From the NCBI GenBank assembly GCA_023475105.1, contig JAMCWJ010000037.1, positions 1-60,754 on the forward strand: a stretch of DNA of 60,754 nucleotides, in the 5' to 3' direction. The position numbers and the translations under genes were made by a program. The DNA is from Nitrospirota bacterium (GTDB lineage Bacteria; Nitrospirota; Thermodesulfovibrionia; Thermodesulfovibrionales; UBA9159). This document shows positions 46,031-54,042 of this stretch, piece after piece. Below the pieces are notes generated by a model. It was not told where the DNA came from, did not search any database, and saw only the letters and a list, made by a program, of their open reading frames with translations. Every line of letters begins with the position of its first letter. Position 1 is the first letter of the stretch.

Positions 46031-47701
46031 ATGGCAGGCGAGCAGGCAAAGATAGTCTATGTGCTGGGGCATACGAATCCCGATACGGATTCCATCTGCT
46101 CGGCCGTCGGCTATGCCCACTTCAAAAACCTGACGGACAAGCGCTTCCTTTTTACCCCTGCAAGGGCGGGAAAGATCAACAGGGAGACCCTTTTCGTGCT
46201 CGAGAAATTCGGCGTCCCCGCTCCCCACGAAGTCGAAAGTCTCGCTGCGACCGTCGCCGACCTTGAACTCAGGGAACCCATTGCCGCTCACGAGAGGGAT
46301 TCGGTGCAGGCACTTGCGCTTCTCATGCGCGAAAAGGGGGTCCGCTCGGTGCCCGTCGTAGATGAGAGCGGACGCTTTGCCGGCATAGTCGGCCTTAAAG
46401 ACATAGCCAGGCATTATATGGACAGTGTCGGGTTCAGCGATCTTTCTGAATCGCCCATAACGCTCGACATTTTCCTTAAGACTCTGCGCGGCCGTGTCAT
46501 CAGCAATGCGAAGAAGATCGGCGTATTGAGTGGAAAGATAGTGATCGGGGCGATGCAGAAAGGGACGCTCCTCAATCGCTGCAGGCCCGAAGATATCGTC
46601 ATTCTCGGCGATCAGCGCGATATCCAGCTCGAGCTTATCCGTTCCGGATGCTCGACGCTCATCGTGACCGACAACATGCCCGTGGGGAGCGACGTTGCGG
46701 CTATGGCGGAAAAGAGCGGAACCCTGCTCATCTCTTCGCCGCATCCTGCATTCGCCACGGTCCAGCTCATGACGATGTCCGAACCCGTCGCGGCGATCAT
46801 GTGCACGGACCATCCCACGGTCGGGCTTTACACCCCCATATCGGAACTGAGGAAGAGGATACTCGAGTCGGATTATCGCACCGCAGTGGTGCTCGACAGC
46901 GACAGCAGGCTGATAGGGATCGTCACGAGGACGGACCTCCTCCGGCCCGTGAGAAAAAGGGCGATCCTTGTCGACCACAACGAGATTTCCCAGGCTGTCG
47001 ACAGTATCGAAGATGCGGAGATCCTCGAGATCATCGATCATCACCGCGTCGGCGACATCTCGACGGTATCGCCAATTTATGTGTATAACGACCCCGTCGG
47101 CAGCACCTGTACCGTCGTTGCCGGCATGATGTTTCTCCATCAGGTGCATATCCCCGGAGAGATTGCGGGGCTGCTGCTTTCGGGGATTCTTTCCGATACC
47201 CTTTTGCTCACGCTCTCGACGACTACCGATCGTGACCGTGAAACAGCCGCAAGACTCACAGAGCTCGCAGGGGTGTCGATCGAACAGTACGGGAAAGAGC
47301 TTCTCCATGCGAGCATCCACATCAAGGACAGGACGGCTGCAGATCTCATCGCGGCCGATTTCAAGGAGTTCCTGATCGACGACAAGAAGCTCGGGGTGAG
47401 CCAGATGATGGTCCTCGATTGCGAAGAGATCGACGTGAGAGAGGAGGAGTTTCTCGCCGAGCTGGACAGGATAAGGCTCGCAAACAGCTATGACCTGACG
47501 GCCCTGCTCGTGACGAACCCCCTCAGCTCGTCCCACGAACGCGTTTTTCTGCGCGGCGAAACATGGATCGTCGAGAAGGCATTCAACGTGAAAGTTGAGG
47601 GAGGGATCTGCATCCTGCCCAGGGTACTTTCGAGGAAGAAAGATTTCATTCCCGCAATCGGACAGGCATTGAGTATGGGAAAAGCCGGCGTCCATTATTG
47701 A
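46031..47701 (+). CDS. Manganese-dependent inorganic pyrophosphatase with CBS and DRTGG domains
   Basis: 556 aa family II pyrophosphatase of the regulatory (CBS-DRTGG-CBS insert) type. It hydrolyses diphosphate and is usually controlled by adenine nucleotides. DHH-family motifs are GHTNPDTDSICSA near the N-terminus, LVDHNE, and IIDHHRVGD. The insert has two CBS domains (around VRSVPVVDESGRFAGIVG and TAVVLDSDSRLIGIV) separated by a DRTGG domain. The DHHA2 domain ends with MVLDCEEIDV and the SSSHERVF region. GGAG at 46020-46023 fits ATG 46031; GTG 46019 is an alternative. It is divergent from the deacetylase gene across 56 bases. Confidence 0.93.
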   Translation: MAGEQAKIVYVLGHTNPDTDSICSAVGYAHFKNLTDKRFLFTPARAGKINRETLFVLEKFGVPAPHEVESLAATVADLELREPIAAHERDSVQALALLMREKGVRSVPVVDESGRFAGIVGLKDIARHYMDSVGFSDLSESPITLDIFLKTLRGRVISNAKKIGVLSGKIVIGAMQKGTLLNRCRPEDIVILGDQRDIQLELIRSGCSTLIVTDNMPVGSDVAAMAEKSGTLLISSPHPAFATVQLMTMSEPVAAIMCTDHPTVGLYTPISELRKRILESDYRTAVVLDSDSRLIGIVTRTDLLRPVRKRAILVDHNEISQAVDSIEDAEILEIIDHHRVGDISTVSPIYVYNDPVGSTCTVVAGMMFLHQVHIPGEIAGLLLSGILSDTLLLTLSTTTDRDRETAARLTELAGVSIEQYGKELLHASIHIKDRTAADLIAADFKEFLIDDKKLGVSQMMVLDCEEIDVREEEFLAELDRIRLANSYDLTALLVTNPLSSSHERVFLRGETWIVEKAFNVKVEGGICILPRVLSRKKDFIPAIGQALSMGKAGVHY

Positions 47702-47714
47702 GAGAGAGGGAGAG

Positions 47715-47807
47715 ATGAAGATACTGTTTTTTCTCATTCTCCTCCTGGCAGGCGTTTATGTCTATGCCGCGGTGAACCTCAGGCTGGGATACAAGAAACT
47801 CCTCTGA
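47715..47807 (+). CDS. Small single-span membrane peptide, 30 aa
   Basis: MKILFFLILLLAGVYVYAAV followed by a basic tail NLRLGYKKLL. It starts 13 bases after the pyrophosphatase stop, with GAGGGAGAG directly upstream. The hydrophobic helix with a positive C-terminal tail is what a real small membrane protein would show, but short hydrophobic frames also arise by chance. The 126 bases that follow hold a second basic 28-codon frame (GTG 47828) without a clear ribosome-binding site. Confidence 0.45.
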   Translation: MKILFFLILLLAGVYVYAAVNLRLGYKKLL

Positions 47808-47933
47808 GGGGGGGTCAATCCCTCCGTGAGAGAGAAACTGATACGAAGAATCGAACAGCGGGGCCTCAGGGTCCCCGCCTGGCTGAAAAAGGACTCCCCC
47901 TGCCGGTAGTTTTCGCCCGCCCTTGACAAAGGC

Positions 47934-48917
47934 GTGGCATTCATTCGAGCATATTTCATGGAGAGCGTCAGAGATGCCGGTACGGAACTGTTCAGGATAC
48001 CGCCTTTCGCAGATGCCCACATGCACTTTACCCTCGGAGGGAAGCTTCCCGCATTGGAGCAGATACGGAGCATCCTGGAGGCGTACGCGAGATGCGGCAT
48101 CTTCTCTGTCTGGGACATGGGCCACAGAAGCGGGCTCGGCTTAATGGCAAAGGCGCTATCCTCCGCACCGGTGAAGGTGCGCTCGGCCGGGTATGCGCTG
48201 TTTAAAAAGGGTGGATATGGCTCGTTCCTCGGCAAGTGTGTTTCGAAAAAAGAAGAAATACGTCGAGCGATGAAAGAGATTTTCGATGCGGGGGCTGACT
48301 TCATCAAGGTCCTGAATTCGGGGATCGTCTCTCCAATGGGCGGAGGGATCGTAAGCGAAGGAGGTTTTTCTCCGGAAGAGTTGAGCATTATCTGCGAGGA
48401 GGCGCGGCAGAGATGTCTCCACGTAGCCTGCCACGCGAACTCGGACCGCGCCATACGCGCCGCAGTACGTGCAGGCGCAGGCTCGATCGAGCACGGGTTC
48501 TTTGTTTCCGGCGAAACCCTCCATATGATGGCGGAGTCCCGCGTCTCCTGGACGCCGACGGTCCATGCGCTGTTGCACCTCACACCGGCGCTCGGGCCTT
48601 CGGGAAAAAAGTATATCGAGGAGGTGACGGAGAGCCATCTCGCTTCACTTTCTTACGCCGCCTCGATCGGCGTGAGTCTCCATATCGGTACGGACAGCGG
48701 TTCTGCAGGGGTGAGGCACGGTGAGTCGTTCCTCGAAGAACTGCGACTGTTCCGCAGGGCCGGCCTTGACTTCGCACAGATCCTCTCCGCAGCATGCATG
48801 GAGGAGGCGGAAATCGGGAACGGAAACTACCTGCTCGTAAAAAAAGACTTTATATCGACAGGAAGGATAGAGTATATCTCCCGGGCCGGGACAGCGCCAG
48901 ACCCTCAGGGAGCCTGA
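47934..48917 (+). CDS. Amidohydrolase-family protein, short form
   Basis: 327 aa. Metal-binding motifs of the amidohydrolase superfamily are present: DAHMH, a possible carboxylated lysine in DFIKVLNSG, HVACHAN, GAGSIEHG and IGTDSGS. The usual N-terminal beta-sandwich is nearly absent, so the protein starts almost at the barrel; it is shorter than imidazolonepropionase-type members (about 400). The substrate is unknown. The start is uncertain: GTG 47934 lacks a clear ribosome-binding site, and ATG 47958 is an alternative. TTGACA occurs at 47923-47928 without a good -10. Confidence 0.8.
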   Translation: MAFIRAYFMESVRDAGTELFRIPPFADAHMHFTLGGKLPALEQIRSILEAYARCGIFSVWDMGHRSGLGLMAKALSSAPVKVRSAGYALFKKGGYGSFLGKCVSKKEEIRRAMKEIFDAGADFIKVLNSGIVSPMGGGIVSEGGFSPEELSIICEEARQRCLHVACHANSDRAIRAAVRAGAGSIEHGFFVSGETLHMMAESRVSWTPTVHALLHLTPALGPSGKKYIEEVTESHLASLSYAASIGVSLHIGTDSGSAGVRHGESFLEELRLFRRAGLDFAQILSAACMEEAEIGNGNYLLVKKDFISTGRIEYISRAGTAPDPQGA

Positions 48918-48945
48918 AGAAAGGGGAGGGCAGACCGCATCCGCG

Positions 48946-49509
48946 TCATCTCTTGCCGATCGAGAAGGCCATCCCGAGATAGCGTCCCACCCCGTAGTAG
49001 CAGCGGCTCTCCGGTACAAACAGGGCCGGTTTCACCTTTTCTATGTCCGGGTTTCCTTTTTCGTCAAGGACCCTTTCCTCCGCCTTCGCGTCCATCACCT
49101 CACCTACAAACTGCGTGTGCAAGCCGATTTCGAAGGCGTGAAGCACCTGGCATTCAAGCACGAAGGGGAATTCCGCTATGTACGGCGCGTCCACCAGTTC
49201 GCTCCTCACCGGGGTAAGGGAGGTGGCGACAAACTTGTCCGTCTGTCTTCCCGAAACTGTTCCGAAATAGTCCGCGTCTTTGAGGTAGTGTTCCGAAGGG
49301 ATATTGACGGTGAACGCCTTTCGCGCCGTAAGATTGCCGTAAGTGGACGTCGCCTTCCTGATCGATACCGCGACACAGGGAGGGCTTGAACAGCATATCC
49401 CCGCCCACGAGGCGGTCATCGCATTCGGCTTTCCCGATTCATCGTACGTTCCTATGACCAGCACCGGCGTAGGATAAAGGATCGTCTTGGCGCCGAGAGA
49501 TTTCTTCAT
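48946..49509 (-). CDS. Flavin reductase-like domain protein
   Basis: 187 aa FMN-binding split-barrel protein. Recognisable features are the start [38 protein letters not shown] and [12 protein letters not shown]. Relatives reduce flavins or act as NADPH-FMN oxidoreductases, and some anaerobe versions bind FMN in electron transfer (flavoredoxin). AAGGAGGGACTGAC lies before the ATG. It faces the amidohydrolase gene end to end and stands alone. The 140 bases upstream show no clear operator. Confidence 0.9.
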   Translation of the reverse strand: MKKSLGAKTILYPTPVLVIGTYDESGKPNAMTASWAGICCSSPPCVAVSIRKATSTYGNLTARKAFTVNIPSEHYLKDADYFGTVSGRQTDKFVATSLTPVRSELVDAPYIAEFPFVLECQVLHAFEIGLHTQFVGEVMDAKAEERVLDEKGNPDIEKVKPALFVPESRCYYGVGRYLGMAFSIGKR

Positions 49510-49652
49510 GTCAGTCCCTCCTTCTTCGCTCCTGAGATGCCCTCCGTGACTCGAATCCCGGACCGTGTCTGGAAAAAGGGTTCCCTGCCCGGTCCTGATT
49601 TCATCTTAATAGGATTTTGGGCCGGCTGCAACTTTTCCCCCATTCCGACCGG

Positions 49653-49880
49653 TTATCCGGCCATCGCGACCCATCCGGCTATCCTTGAAAGGTCTTGCCG
49701 CGAACCACCGGGCGCAACTCCCCTCGCCTCACCCGGTCCATCGCCATCCGCGAAATTGGGACACTTTTCATAGGTGACCCTGAAACAGAACGTCTCCATC
49801 TCTGCAATACTCGCAACATGAACGGCCTCCGGCGCGACACAGATGCCAAAGTATCCTTCCTTGAAATACGGACAGCTCAC
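49653..49880 (-). CDS. Small Cys4 protein, function unknown
   Basis: 75 aa. The ordered core CPYFKEGYFGICVAPE, then MET, FCFRVTYEKCPNF carries four cysteines (C3, C13 and two near residues 32 and 40) spaced like a small metal- or Fe-S-binding protein. The C-terminal 30 residues are low-complexity and look unstructured. The start GTG 49880 lies 5 bases after AGGAGG; an upstream GTG (49886) overlaps that site. I recognise the general look of short Cys-rich proteins from anaerobes but no named family. Confidence 0.6.
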   Translation of the reverse strand: MSCPYFKEGYFGICVAPEAVHVASIAEMETFCFRVTYEKCPNFADGDGPGEARGVAPGGSRQDLSRIAGWVAMAG

Positions 49881-50065
49881 GGGCACCTCCTTCGACCTCT
49901 TCTCCCGGGCTCTTTGCCTCTCCGGCAGTCCGGGAACTGAGAATCTCAGCAATGATCGTTATTGAATGATTGCTTCTGCCATAAAAATAGCAGAATATTT
50001 TGAAGAAGTTTTGAACTATTGATGAAGAAATTGTGAAGCGACGGATCATCCGGCTCCCTCCGCGC

Positions 50066-50093
50066 TTGAGTCACGCCAATTATTTAGTACAAT
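50066..50093 (+). promoter_or_regulatory. Promoter of the universal stress protein gene
   Basis: TTGAGT at 50066-50071, a 16-base spacer and TACAAT at 50088-50093. Upstream (49900-50060) is AT-rich with no operator I can name. Confidence 0.5.
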
Positions 50094-50104
50094 GGATTAG
50101 AGGA

Positions 50105-50121
50105 GCGCGCAACCTGCGCGC
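50105..50121 (+). promoter_or_regulatory. Strong GC hairpin in the usp mRNA leader
   Basis: GCGCGCA at 50105-50111 pairs perfectly with TGCGCGC at 50115-50121 around a 3-base loop. It starts a few bases after the predicted transcription start, and 20-odd bases before the ribosome-binding site. It could protect the mRNA 5' end. Confidence 0.5.
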
Positions 50122-50150
50122 CACACACATCTTCAGAGGAGAAGAAGAGA

Positions 50151-50630
50151 ATGAGAAGAATCCTGATAGCAGTGGATGGTTCAGAGTGCGCCTTAAAGGC
50201 GGTCGCTTATGCGGCCGGTCAGTTCTCCTGGTCGAGCGACGCGCGGATAACCGTGCTTTACGTACTGCCGTATCTCGCGACTTCCCTCTGGGATGACGGA
50301 CATATCCTTACCACTCAGGAGAGGGAAGAGAGGAAAAAGGTCGCGCAGCGATGGATGGAAACCCAGCGACAGAAGGCCGGACCCCTTCTGCAGGCCGCTG
50401 TAGAGACGCTGAGGCAGGGCGGAATAGAAACCGACCGGATAGAAACAAAGATGATCTCCGATTCCACCGATACCGCCGACAGCATCCTCGAAGAGACCAG
50501 GAACGGCAACTACCGGATGCTTATACTCGGGCGCTGCGGACACACGGGCGCCAGGCGTCTCCTGATGGGCAGCGTGACGACGAAAATCCTCAACCACGGA
50601 GCCGGCACGGCCATCTGCGTGGTCGAATAG
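50151..50630 (+). CDS. Universal stress protein (UspA family)
   Basis: 159 aa single-domain USP, cytoplasmic. It starts MRRILIAVDGSECALKAV, and the ATP-binding signature LGRCGHTGARRLLMGSVTTKIL (split G-x2-G-x9-G-[ST]) is intact, so it should bind ATP. The actual role of such proteins is loosely defined as stress survival. GAGGAGAAGAAGAG lies before the ATG. The gene has its own promoter and a stable leader hairpin. It converges on the tautomerase gene. Confidence 0.93.
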   Translation: MRRILIAVDGSECALKAVAYAAGQFSWSSDARITVLYVLPYLATSLWDDGHILTTQEREERKKVAQRWMETQRQKAGPLLQAAVETLRQGGIETDRIETKMISDSTDTADSILEETRNGNYRMLILGRCGHTGARRLLMGSVTTKILNHGAGTAICVVE

Positions 50631-50648
50631 AGGCGCCAGCCGCCAAAG

Positions 50649-50852
50649 TCATTGTCCGCGCGCACGCCTTACGGTCACTGTCTCTCCCCCAATGCCCCAG
50701 TTGTCGGTCTCGACTTCGTCGATAATGACCACCGTCGTCTGCGGGTCCTTCCCGAGAATGTCTCTCAGCAGATACGTTACACCTTTCACAAGTTCAGCCT
50801 TTTGCTCCGCCGTAGCGCCTTCACGCGTTATCTTGATGTTCACATAGGGCAT
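50649..50852 (-). CDS. 4-oxalocrotonate tautomerase family protein
   Basis: 67 aa. Tautomerase proteins of this size use the N-terminal proline exposed after Met removal; here the start is MPYVNIKITREG. The helix EQKAELVKGVTYLLRDILGKDP and VVIIDEVETDNWGIGG match the family. The role is likely keto-enol tautomerisation of a small dicarboxylate, substrate unknown. AGAGGAGG lies 5 bases before the ATG. It is followed on the same strand by citrate synthase on the far side; that gene ends 50949, upstream in transcription. Confidence 0.9.
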   Translation of the reverse strand: MPYVNIKITREGATAEQKAELVKGVTYLLRDILGKDPQTTVVIIDEVETDNWGIGGETVTVRRARGQ

Positions 50853-50948
50853 AACGGCCTCCTCTCTCCGGGCGCCGCACGATCCCGCAATCCTGAAGCT
50901 CTCGACCATCTTCCGGTCGCGTGCCCTGCAGGAGGAACAGGAAGGCCG

Positions 50949-52304
50949 TTAAGGACTTTTCCTTAGGGCGAGGGGCACGTAATCTCTTCTCAGCCACGGC
51001 AAGGACGAGTAATAAGACGGGCGGATCAGCTTCCCCTGTACGATTTCCTCAATCCTGTGGGCCGACCACCCCGCCACCCTTGCCATTGCAAAAATCGGCG
51101 TGAAGAGCTCTTTCGGTATTCCCATCGAGCGATAGACGAATCCCGAATAAAAGTCGACGTTCGCCGACGCCACCTTCCCTTTCTTCTCGAGGACTATCGC
51201 CGGCGCCAGAGCAGCGATCCTTCGGTAGAGTTCAAATTCCTTTTCCATCCCCTTCTTCCGGGCGACGGCTTCCGCCTTCTGTTCGAGTATCAGCGCCCTC
51301 GGGTCCGATCTGGTATAGACGGCATGCCCTATCCCGTATATTTTCCCCGACTTGTCATTCGCCTTTCTGTCGAGTATCCTTTTGAGGTAGCGTGCGAGTT
51401 CCTCGTCGTCATCCCAGTCCTTCACGTTCGCTTTGATGTTTTCCATCATGCCTTCGACCGCTTCATTCGCACCTCCGTGCAGATGTCCCGACAACGACGC
51501 GACGCCCGAACATATCGCCATGTAGCTGTTCGCCCCCGAGGAGGAGACGGTTCTGACCGTGAAGGTCGAATTGTTCCCGCCGCCGTGCTCGGCATGGAGC
51601 ACAAGCATCATATCGAACAGGTTCGCGGTAAGCCTGTCCGGTTTCCTGCCGTGCAGCATGTAGAGGAAGTTCTCGGCATGTCCGTAATCGTCTCGCGGAT
51701 GGGGGAGGTCCGGCAGGCCTTTCCCCCGACCCGATGACGCCAGATAGTTGCAGGCGACAATCGTCGGAAACTTGGCGATAAGGTCAATGCATTGCCTCGA
51801 AAGATCCTTGATGTCTGTGGAGTTCGGGTTGTCGTCAAAGAGGTGCATTGCCGACACGGTTGTATGAAGGGAACCCATCTGGTCGTCATGGGGCGGCCTG
51901 TTGAGGATGATCTCTTTGGCCCCTAGCGGGAGATGTCTTCGTTCGGCGAGTTCCCGGCTGAAAATGTCAAGATGCTCCCGGCCCGGGAGTTCCCCGGTCA
52001 AAAGGAGGAACGCCGTCTCTTCGTACCCGAACCTCTTTTCTTCCTGCTGGTGCCGGACGAGGTCTTTGATATTGTAGCCGCAATAGTAGAGTTCACCGTC
52101 GAGGTCTATTTTCTTTTCGGTGCCGTCCCCCTGAATTTCTCTCTTGTAGCCCATCACCTGTCCCTTGCTCGTGATCCCGACGAAAACCCCTGTGCCGTCT
52201 TCGTTTCTCAGGCCGAGCTTTATCTTCTTTTCGCGGATAAGTTCCGGCGGTATCTTGTCGTGTTTCAACGCCAGATTTTGAATCATTCTTAGTATGGTCT
52301 GCAT
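50949..52304 (-). CDS. gltA: Citrate synthase (Si-type family)
   Basis: 451 aa. It condenses oxaloacetate and acetyl-CoA. The active-site histidines are in LVLHAEHGGGNNSTF and GIGHAVYTRSDPRA, and the aspartate in NVDFYSGFVY. An N-terminal extension of about 70 residues (GTGVFVGITSKGQVMGYKRE) precedes the catalytic core, as in several anaerobe and Gram-positive homologues. A 2-methylcitrate synthase cannot be excluded. The ATG at 52304 has GAGGTG 6 bases upstream (GTG 52313 is alternative). Its leader carries a stable hairpin and a palindrome shared with the divergent dus gene. Confidence 0.9.
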   Translation of the reverse strand: MQTILRMIQNLALKHDKIPPELIREKKIKLGLRNEDGTGVFVGITSKGQVMGYKREIQGDGTEKKIDLDGELYYCGYNIKDLVRHQQEEKRFGYEETAFLLLTGELPGREHLDIFSRELAERRHLPLGAKEIILNRPPHDDQMGSLHTTVSAMHLFDDNPNSTDIKDLSRQCIDLIAKFPTIVACNYLASSGRGKGLPDLPHPRDDYGHAENFLYMLHGRKPDRLTANLFDMMLVLHAEHGGGNNSTFTVRTVSSSGANSYMAICSGVASLSGHLHGGANEAVEGMMENIKANVKDWDDDEELARYLKRILDRKANDKSGKIYGIGHAVYTRSDPRALILEQKAEAVARKKGMEKEFELYRRIAALAPAIVLEKKGKVASANVDFYSGFVYRSMGIPKELFTPIFAMARVAGWSAHRIEEIVQGKLIRPSYYSSLPWLRRDYVPLALRKSP

Positions 52305-52329
52305 CCGTTTCACCTCACAGATCGTTTCC

Positions 52330-52357
52330 GCCGCCCCGGAGAAGATGCTCCGGCGGC
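52330..52357 (-). promoter_or_regulatory. Hairpin in the citrate synthase leader
   Basis: CCGGAG at 52336-52341 pairs with CTCCGG at 52348-52353, extended by GCCG/CGGC (52330-52333, 52354-52357) past a two-base bulge. On the minus strand it lies just upstream of the gltA ribosome-binding site, so it may affect translation. On the plus strand a T-run follows 11 bases later (from about 52368). Confidence 0.4.
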
Positions 52358-52414
52358 CTCGAACTCCTTTTTTAGGATACCATGTCTCTCTGTTTTTTTT
52401 GCAGGGAAGGTCCC

Positions 52415-52428
52415 TTTTCCCGGGAAAA
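52415..52428. promoter_or_regulatory. 14-base perfect palindrome in the gltA-dus promoter region
   Basis: TTTTCCCGGGAAAA, perfectly symmetrical, located between the divergent gltA and dus genes, about 40 bases upstream of the dus -10 box. It has the size and placement of a repressor or activator site. I do not recognise the consensus. Confidence 0.35.
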
Positions 52429-52466
52429 AGCGTCGTCCCCGACTACGCCCGGCACCTCCGGAAAGG

Positions 52467-52472
52467 TATAAT
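52467..52472 (+). promoter_or_regulatory. -10 box of a probable leaderless dus transcript
   Basis: Perfect TATAAT at 52467-52472 followed by five bases and then the ATG at 52478. No Shine-Dalgarno sequence fits in between. No -35 hexamer is obvious. Confidence 0.5.
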
Positions 52473-52477
52473 AACAT

Positions 52478-53440
52478 ATGCTGAAGATCGGTACGCTTGC
52501 CTTGTCCTCCCGCTGGGTGCTTGCGCCGATGGCCGGAATCACGGACTTGCCCTTTCGCATGCTGAACCGTGCCTTCGGCTGTGAGTTCGCCTTTGCGGAA
52601 ATGATCAGCGCACGCGCCCTCCTCCACACCGGCGGGAACACGGAAAAGATGCTGGCCACAAGTCCCGGCGACCGGCCCCTGGGGGTCCAGCTGCTCGGGA
52701 ACGATCCCGAGGTCCTGCGCCAGGCCGTCGAGAAAATTGCAGGATTCTCCTTCGATCTTCTGGACTTCAACGCCGCCTGCCCCGTGAGTAAAGTGATAAA
52801 AAAAGGGGAAGGCGCGAGTCTGATCAGAAAACCGCGCACCCTTGCCGCGCTCCTCAAAGTGCTTGTGCGGCATTCCCGGACGCCTGTCACCCTCAAGATC
52901 CGTGCCGGCTGGGACGAAGCGAGCGTGAACGCAAGAGAAGTCGCCCTCCTGGCGGAAGACGCCGGGATAAGCGCCCTTTTTCTCCACGGACGGACAAAAA
53001 TGCAGCAGTATCGCGGACGAGTCGATTACCGCATAATCGGGAAGGTGAAGAGCCTCTTGAAGATCCCGGTCATCGCGAGCGGAGATGCCCTCTCGCCGCT
53101 CCTCATCAAGAGAATGTTCGACGAAACGGGCTGCGACGGGGTGACGATAGCCCGGGGGGCTCTCGGCAACCCCTGGATCTTCAGAGAGACCGGCAAGTTC
53201 CTGAGGACCGGGAATCTGCCCGAAAGACCGGGGAGAGACGAGATCCTGGATACCATGCTCGGCCATCTCTCTGCCTGCTGCGATTTTTACGGCGAGAAAA
53301 GAGGGACTGTGCTCTTTCGCAAGTTCTTCGGCTGGTATGCAAAGGGAATCCCAGACGTACGCGCACTCAGAGACGAGGCGTTTCGCGCAGAAACAAAGGA
53401 CGCAATGCAGGAGATTATCGAAGAACTGCGCGCCCCCTAA
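52478..53440 (+). CDS. dusB: tRNA-dihydrouridine synthase
   Basis: 320 aa FMN enzyme reducing uridines in the tRNA D-loop. The barrel starts WVLAPMAGITDLPFR, the catalytic Cys is C101 in FNAACPVSKVIKKGEGA, and FLHGRTKMQQYRG and TIARGALGNPWIF are typical. Paralogue class (DusA, B or C) is uncertain, B being the usual single copy. Its stop overlaps the stop of maf on the opposite strand (TAA at 53438-53440). Confidence 0.92.
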   Translation: MLKIGTLALSSRWVLAPMAGITDLPFRMLNRAFGCEFAFAEMISARALLHTGGNTEKMLATSPGDRPLGVQLLGNDPEVLRQAVEKIAGFSFDLLDFNAACPVSKVIKKGEGASLIRKPRTLAALLKVLVRHSRTPVTLKIRAGWDEASVNAREVALLAEDAGISALFLHGRTKMQQYRGRVDYRIIGKVKSLLKIPVIASGDALSPLLIKRMFDETGCDGVTIARGALGNPWIFRETGKFLRTGNLPERPGRDEILDTMLGHLSACCDFYGEKRGTVLFRKFFGWYAKGIPDVRALRDEAFRAETKDAMQEIIEELRAP

Positions 53441-54042
53441 CGTTTTCTCCCCGCGTGCCGCAGGATCGGGATGCCGAACTTCTTCAGTTCCGCTGCCAGG
53501 ACGCTCAGGGGCAGACCGACCACATTGAGGTAATCACCCTCGATTCTTTTGACAAGGACCGAACCGAGGCCCTGAATGCCGTAAGCCCCCGCCTTGTCAA
53601 GGGGTTCCCCGGAATCAACGTACGCATCGAGCTCCGACGGGGTCATTTTCCTGAAGAACACCTTTGTCTCGACCGACCTGGAGACCCTCTTCTTCGTTTC
53701 CGTATCGAGGATAGTAAAACCGGTAATTACGAGATGCGTCCTGCCGTTCAGCATCCTCAGCATTTTTCTCGCCTGTTCCCTTGTGTGCGGTTTGCCGAGT
53801 ATCCCGCCCCTGAAGACTATGAGGGTGTCGGCCGCAATGATGAGGGCCTTCTTATGCCTGTCTGCGACAGAGGCCGCTTTTCCGAGAGAGAGGGACTTCG
53901 CAAGCTTGCGAGGAGGCAGCCCTTCGCGGAGCTTTTCTGCGCAATCGCAGGGATCGACGCTGAAGCTCAGGCCGGCCTTTTCAAGTATCTCCCTTCTTCT
54001 CGGAGACGAAGACGCGAGTATGATCGCCTTGCCCTTAGACAT
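53437..54042 (-). CDS. maf: Maf-family nucleotide pyrophosphatase
   Basis: 201 aa. Maf/YhdE-type enzymes hydrolyse dTTP, UTP or modified nucleotides. Signatures are LASSSPRRREILEKAGL, the metal-site AADTLIVF, and ETKVFFRKMT with YGIQGLGSVLVKRIEGDYLNVVGLP. The subgroup (dTTP/UTP type versus m7GTP type) is probably the dTTP/UTP one. I chose MSKGKA at 54042; an upstream ATG at 54057 is possible. It overlaps the end of the flavoprotein gene by 8 bases, and is convergent with dus with overlapping stops. Confidence 0.92.
   Translation of the reverse strand: MSKGKAIILASSSPRRREILEKAGLSFSVDPCDCAEKLREGLPPRKLAKSLSLGKAASVADRHKKALIIAADTLIVFRGGILGKPHTREQARKMLRMLNGRTHLVITGFTILDTETKKRVSRSVETKVFFRKMTPSELDAYVDSGEPLDKAGAYGIQGLGSVLVKRIEGDYLNVVGLPLSVLAAELKKFGIPILRHAGRKR

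Noticed and set aside
45986..47737. 583-codon minus-strand frame antisense to the pyrophosphatase
   Set aside because: The plus-strand protein shows all DHH, CBS and DRTGG motifs; the antisense frame is a His/Asp/Arg-rich shadow.
47828..47911. 28-codon GTG frame after the small membrane peptide
   Set aside because: No clear ribosome-binding site and no motif; could only be meaningful if fused by frameshift to the upstream peptide, for which there is no evidence.
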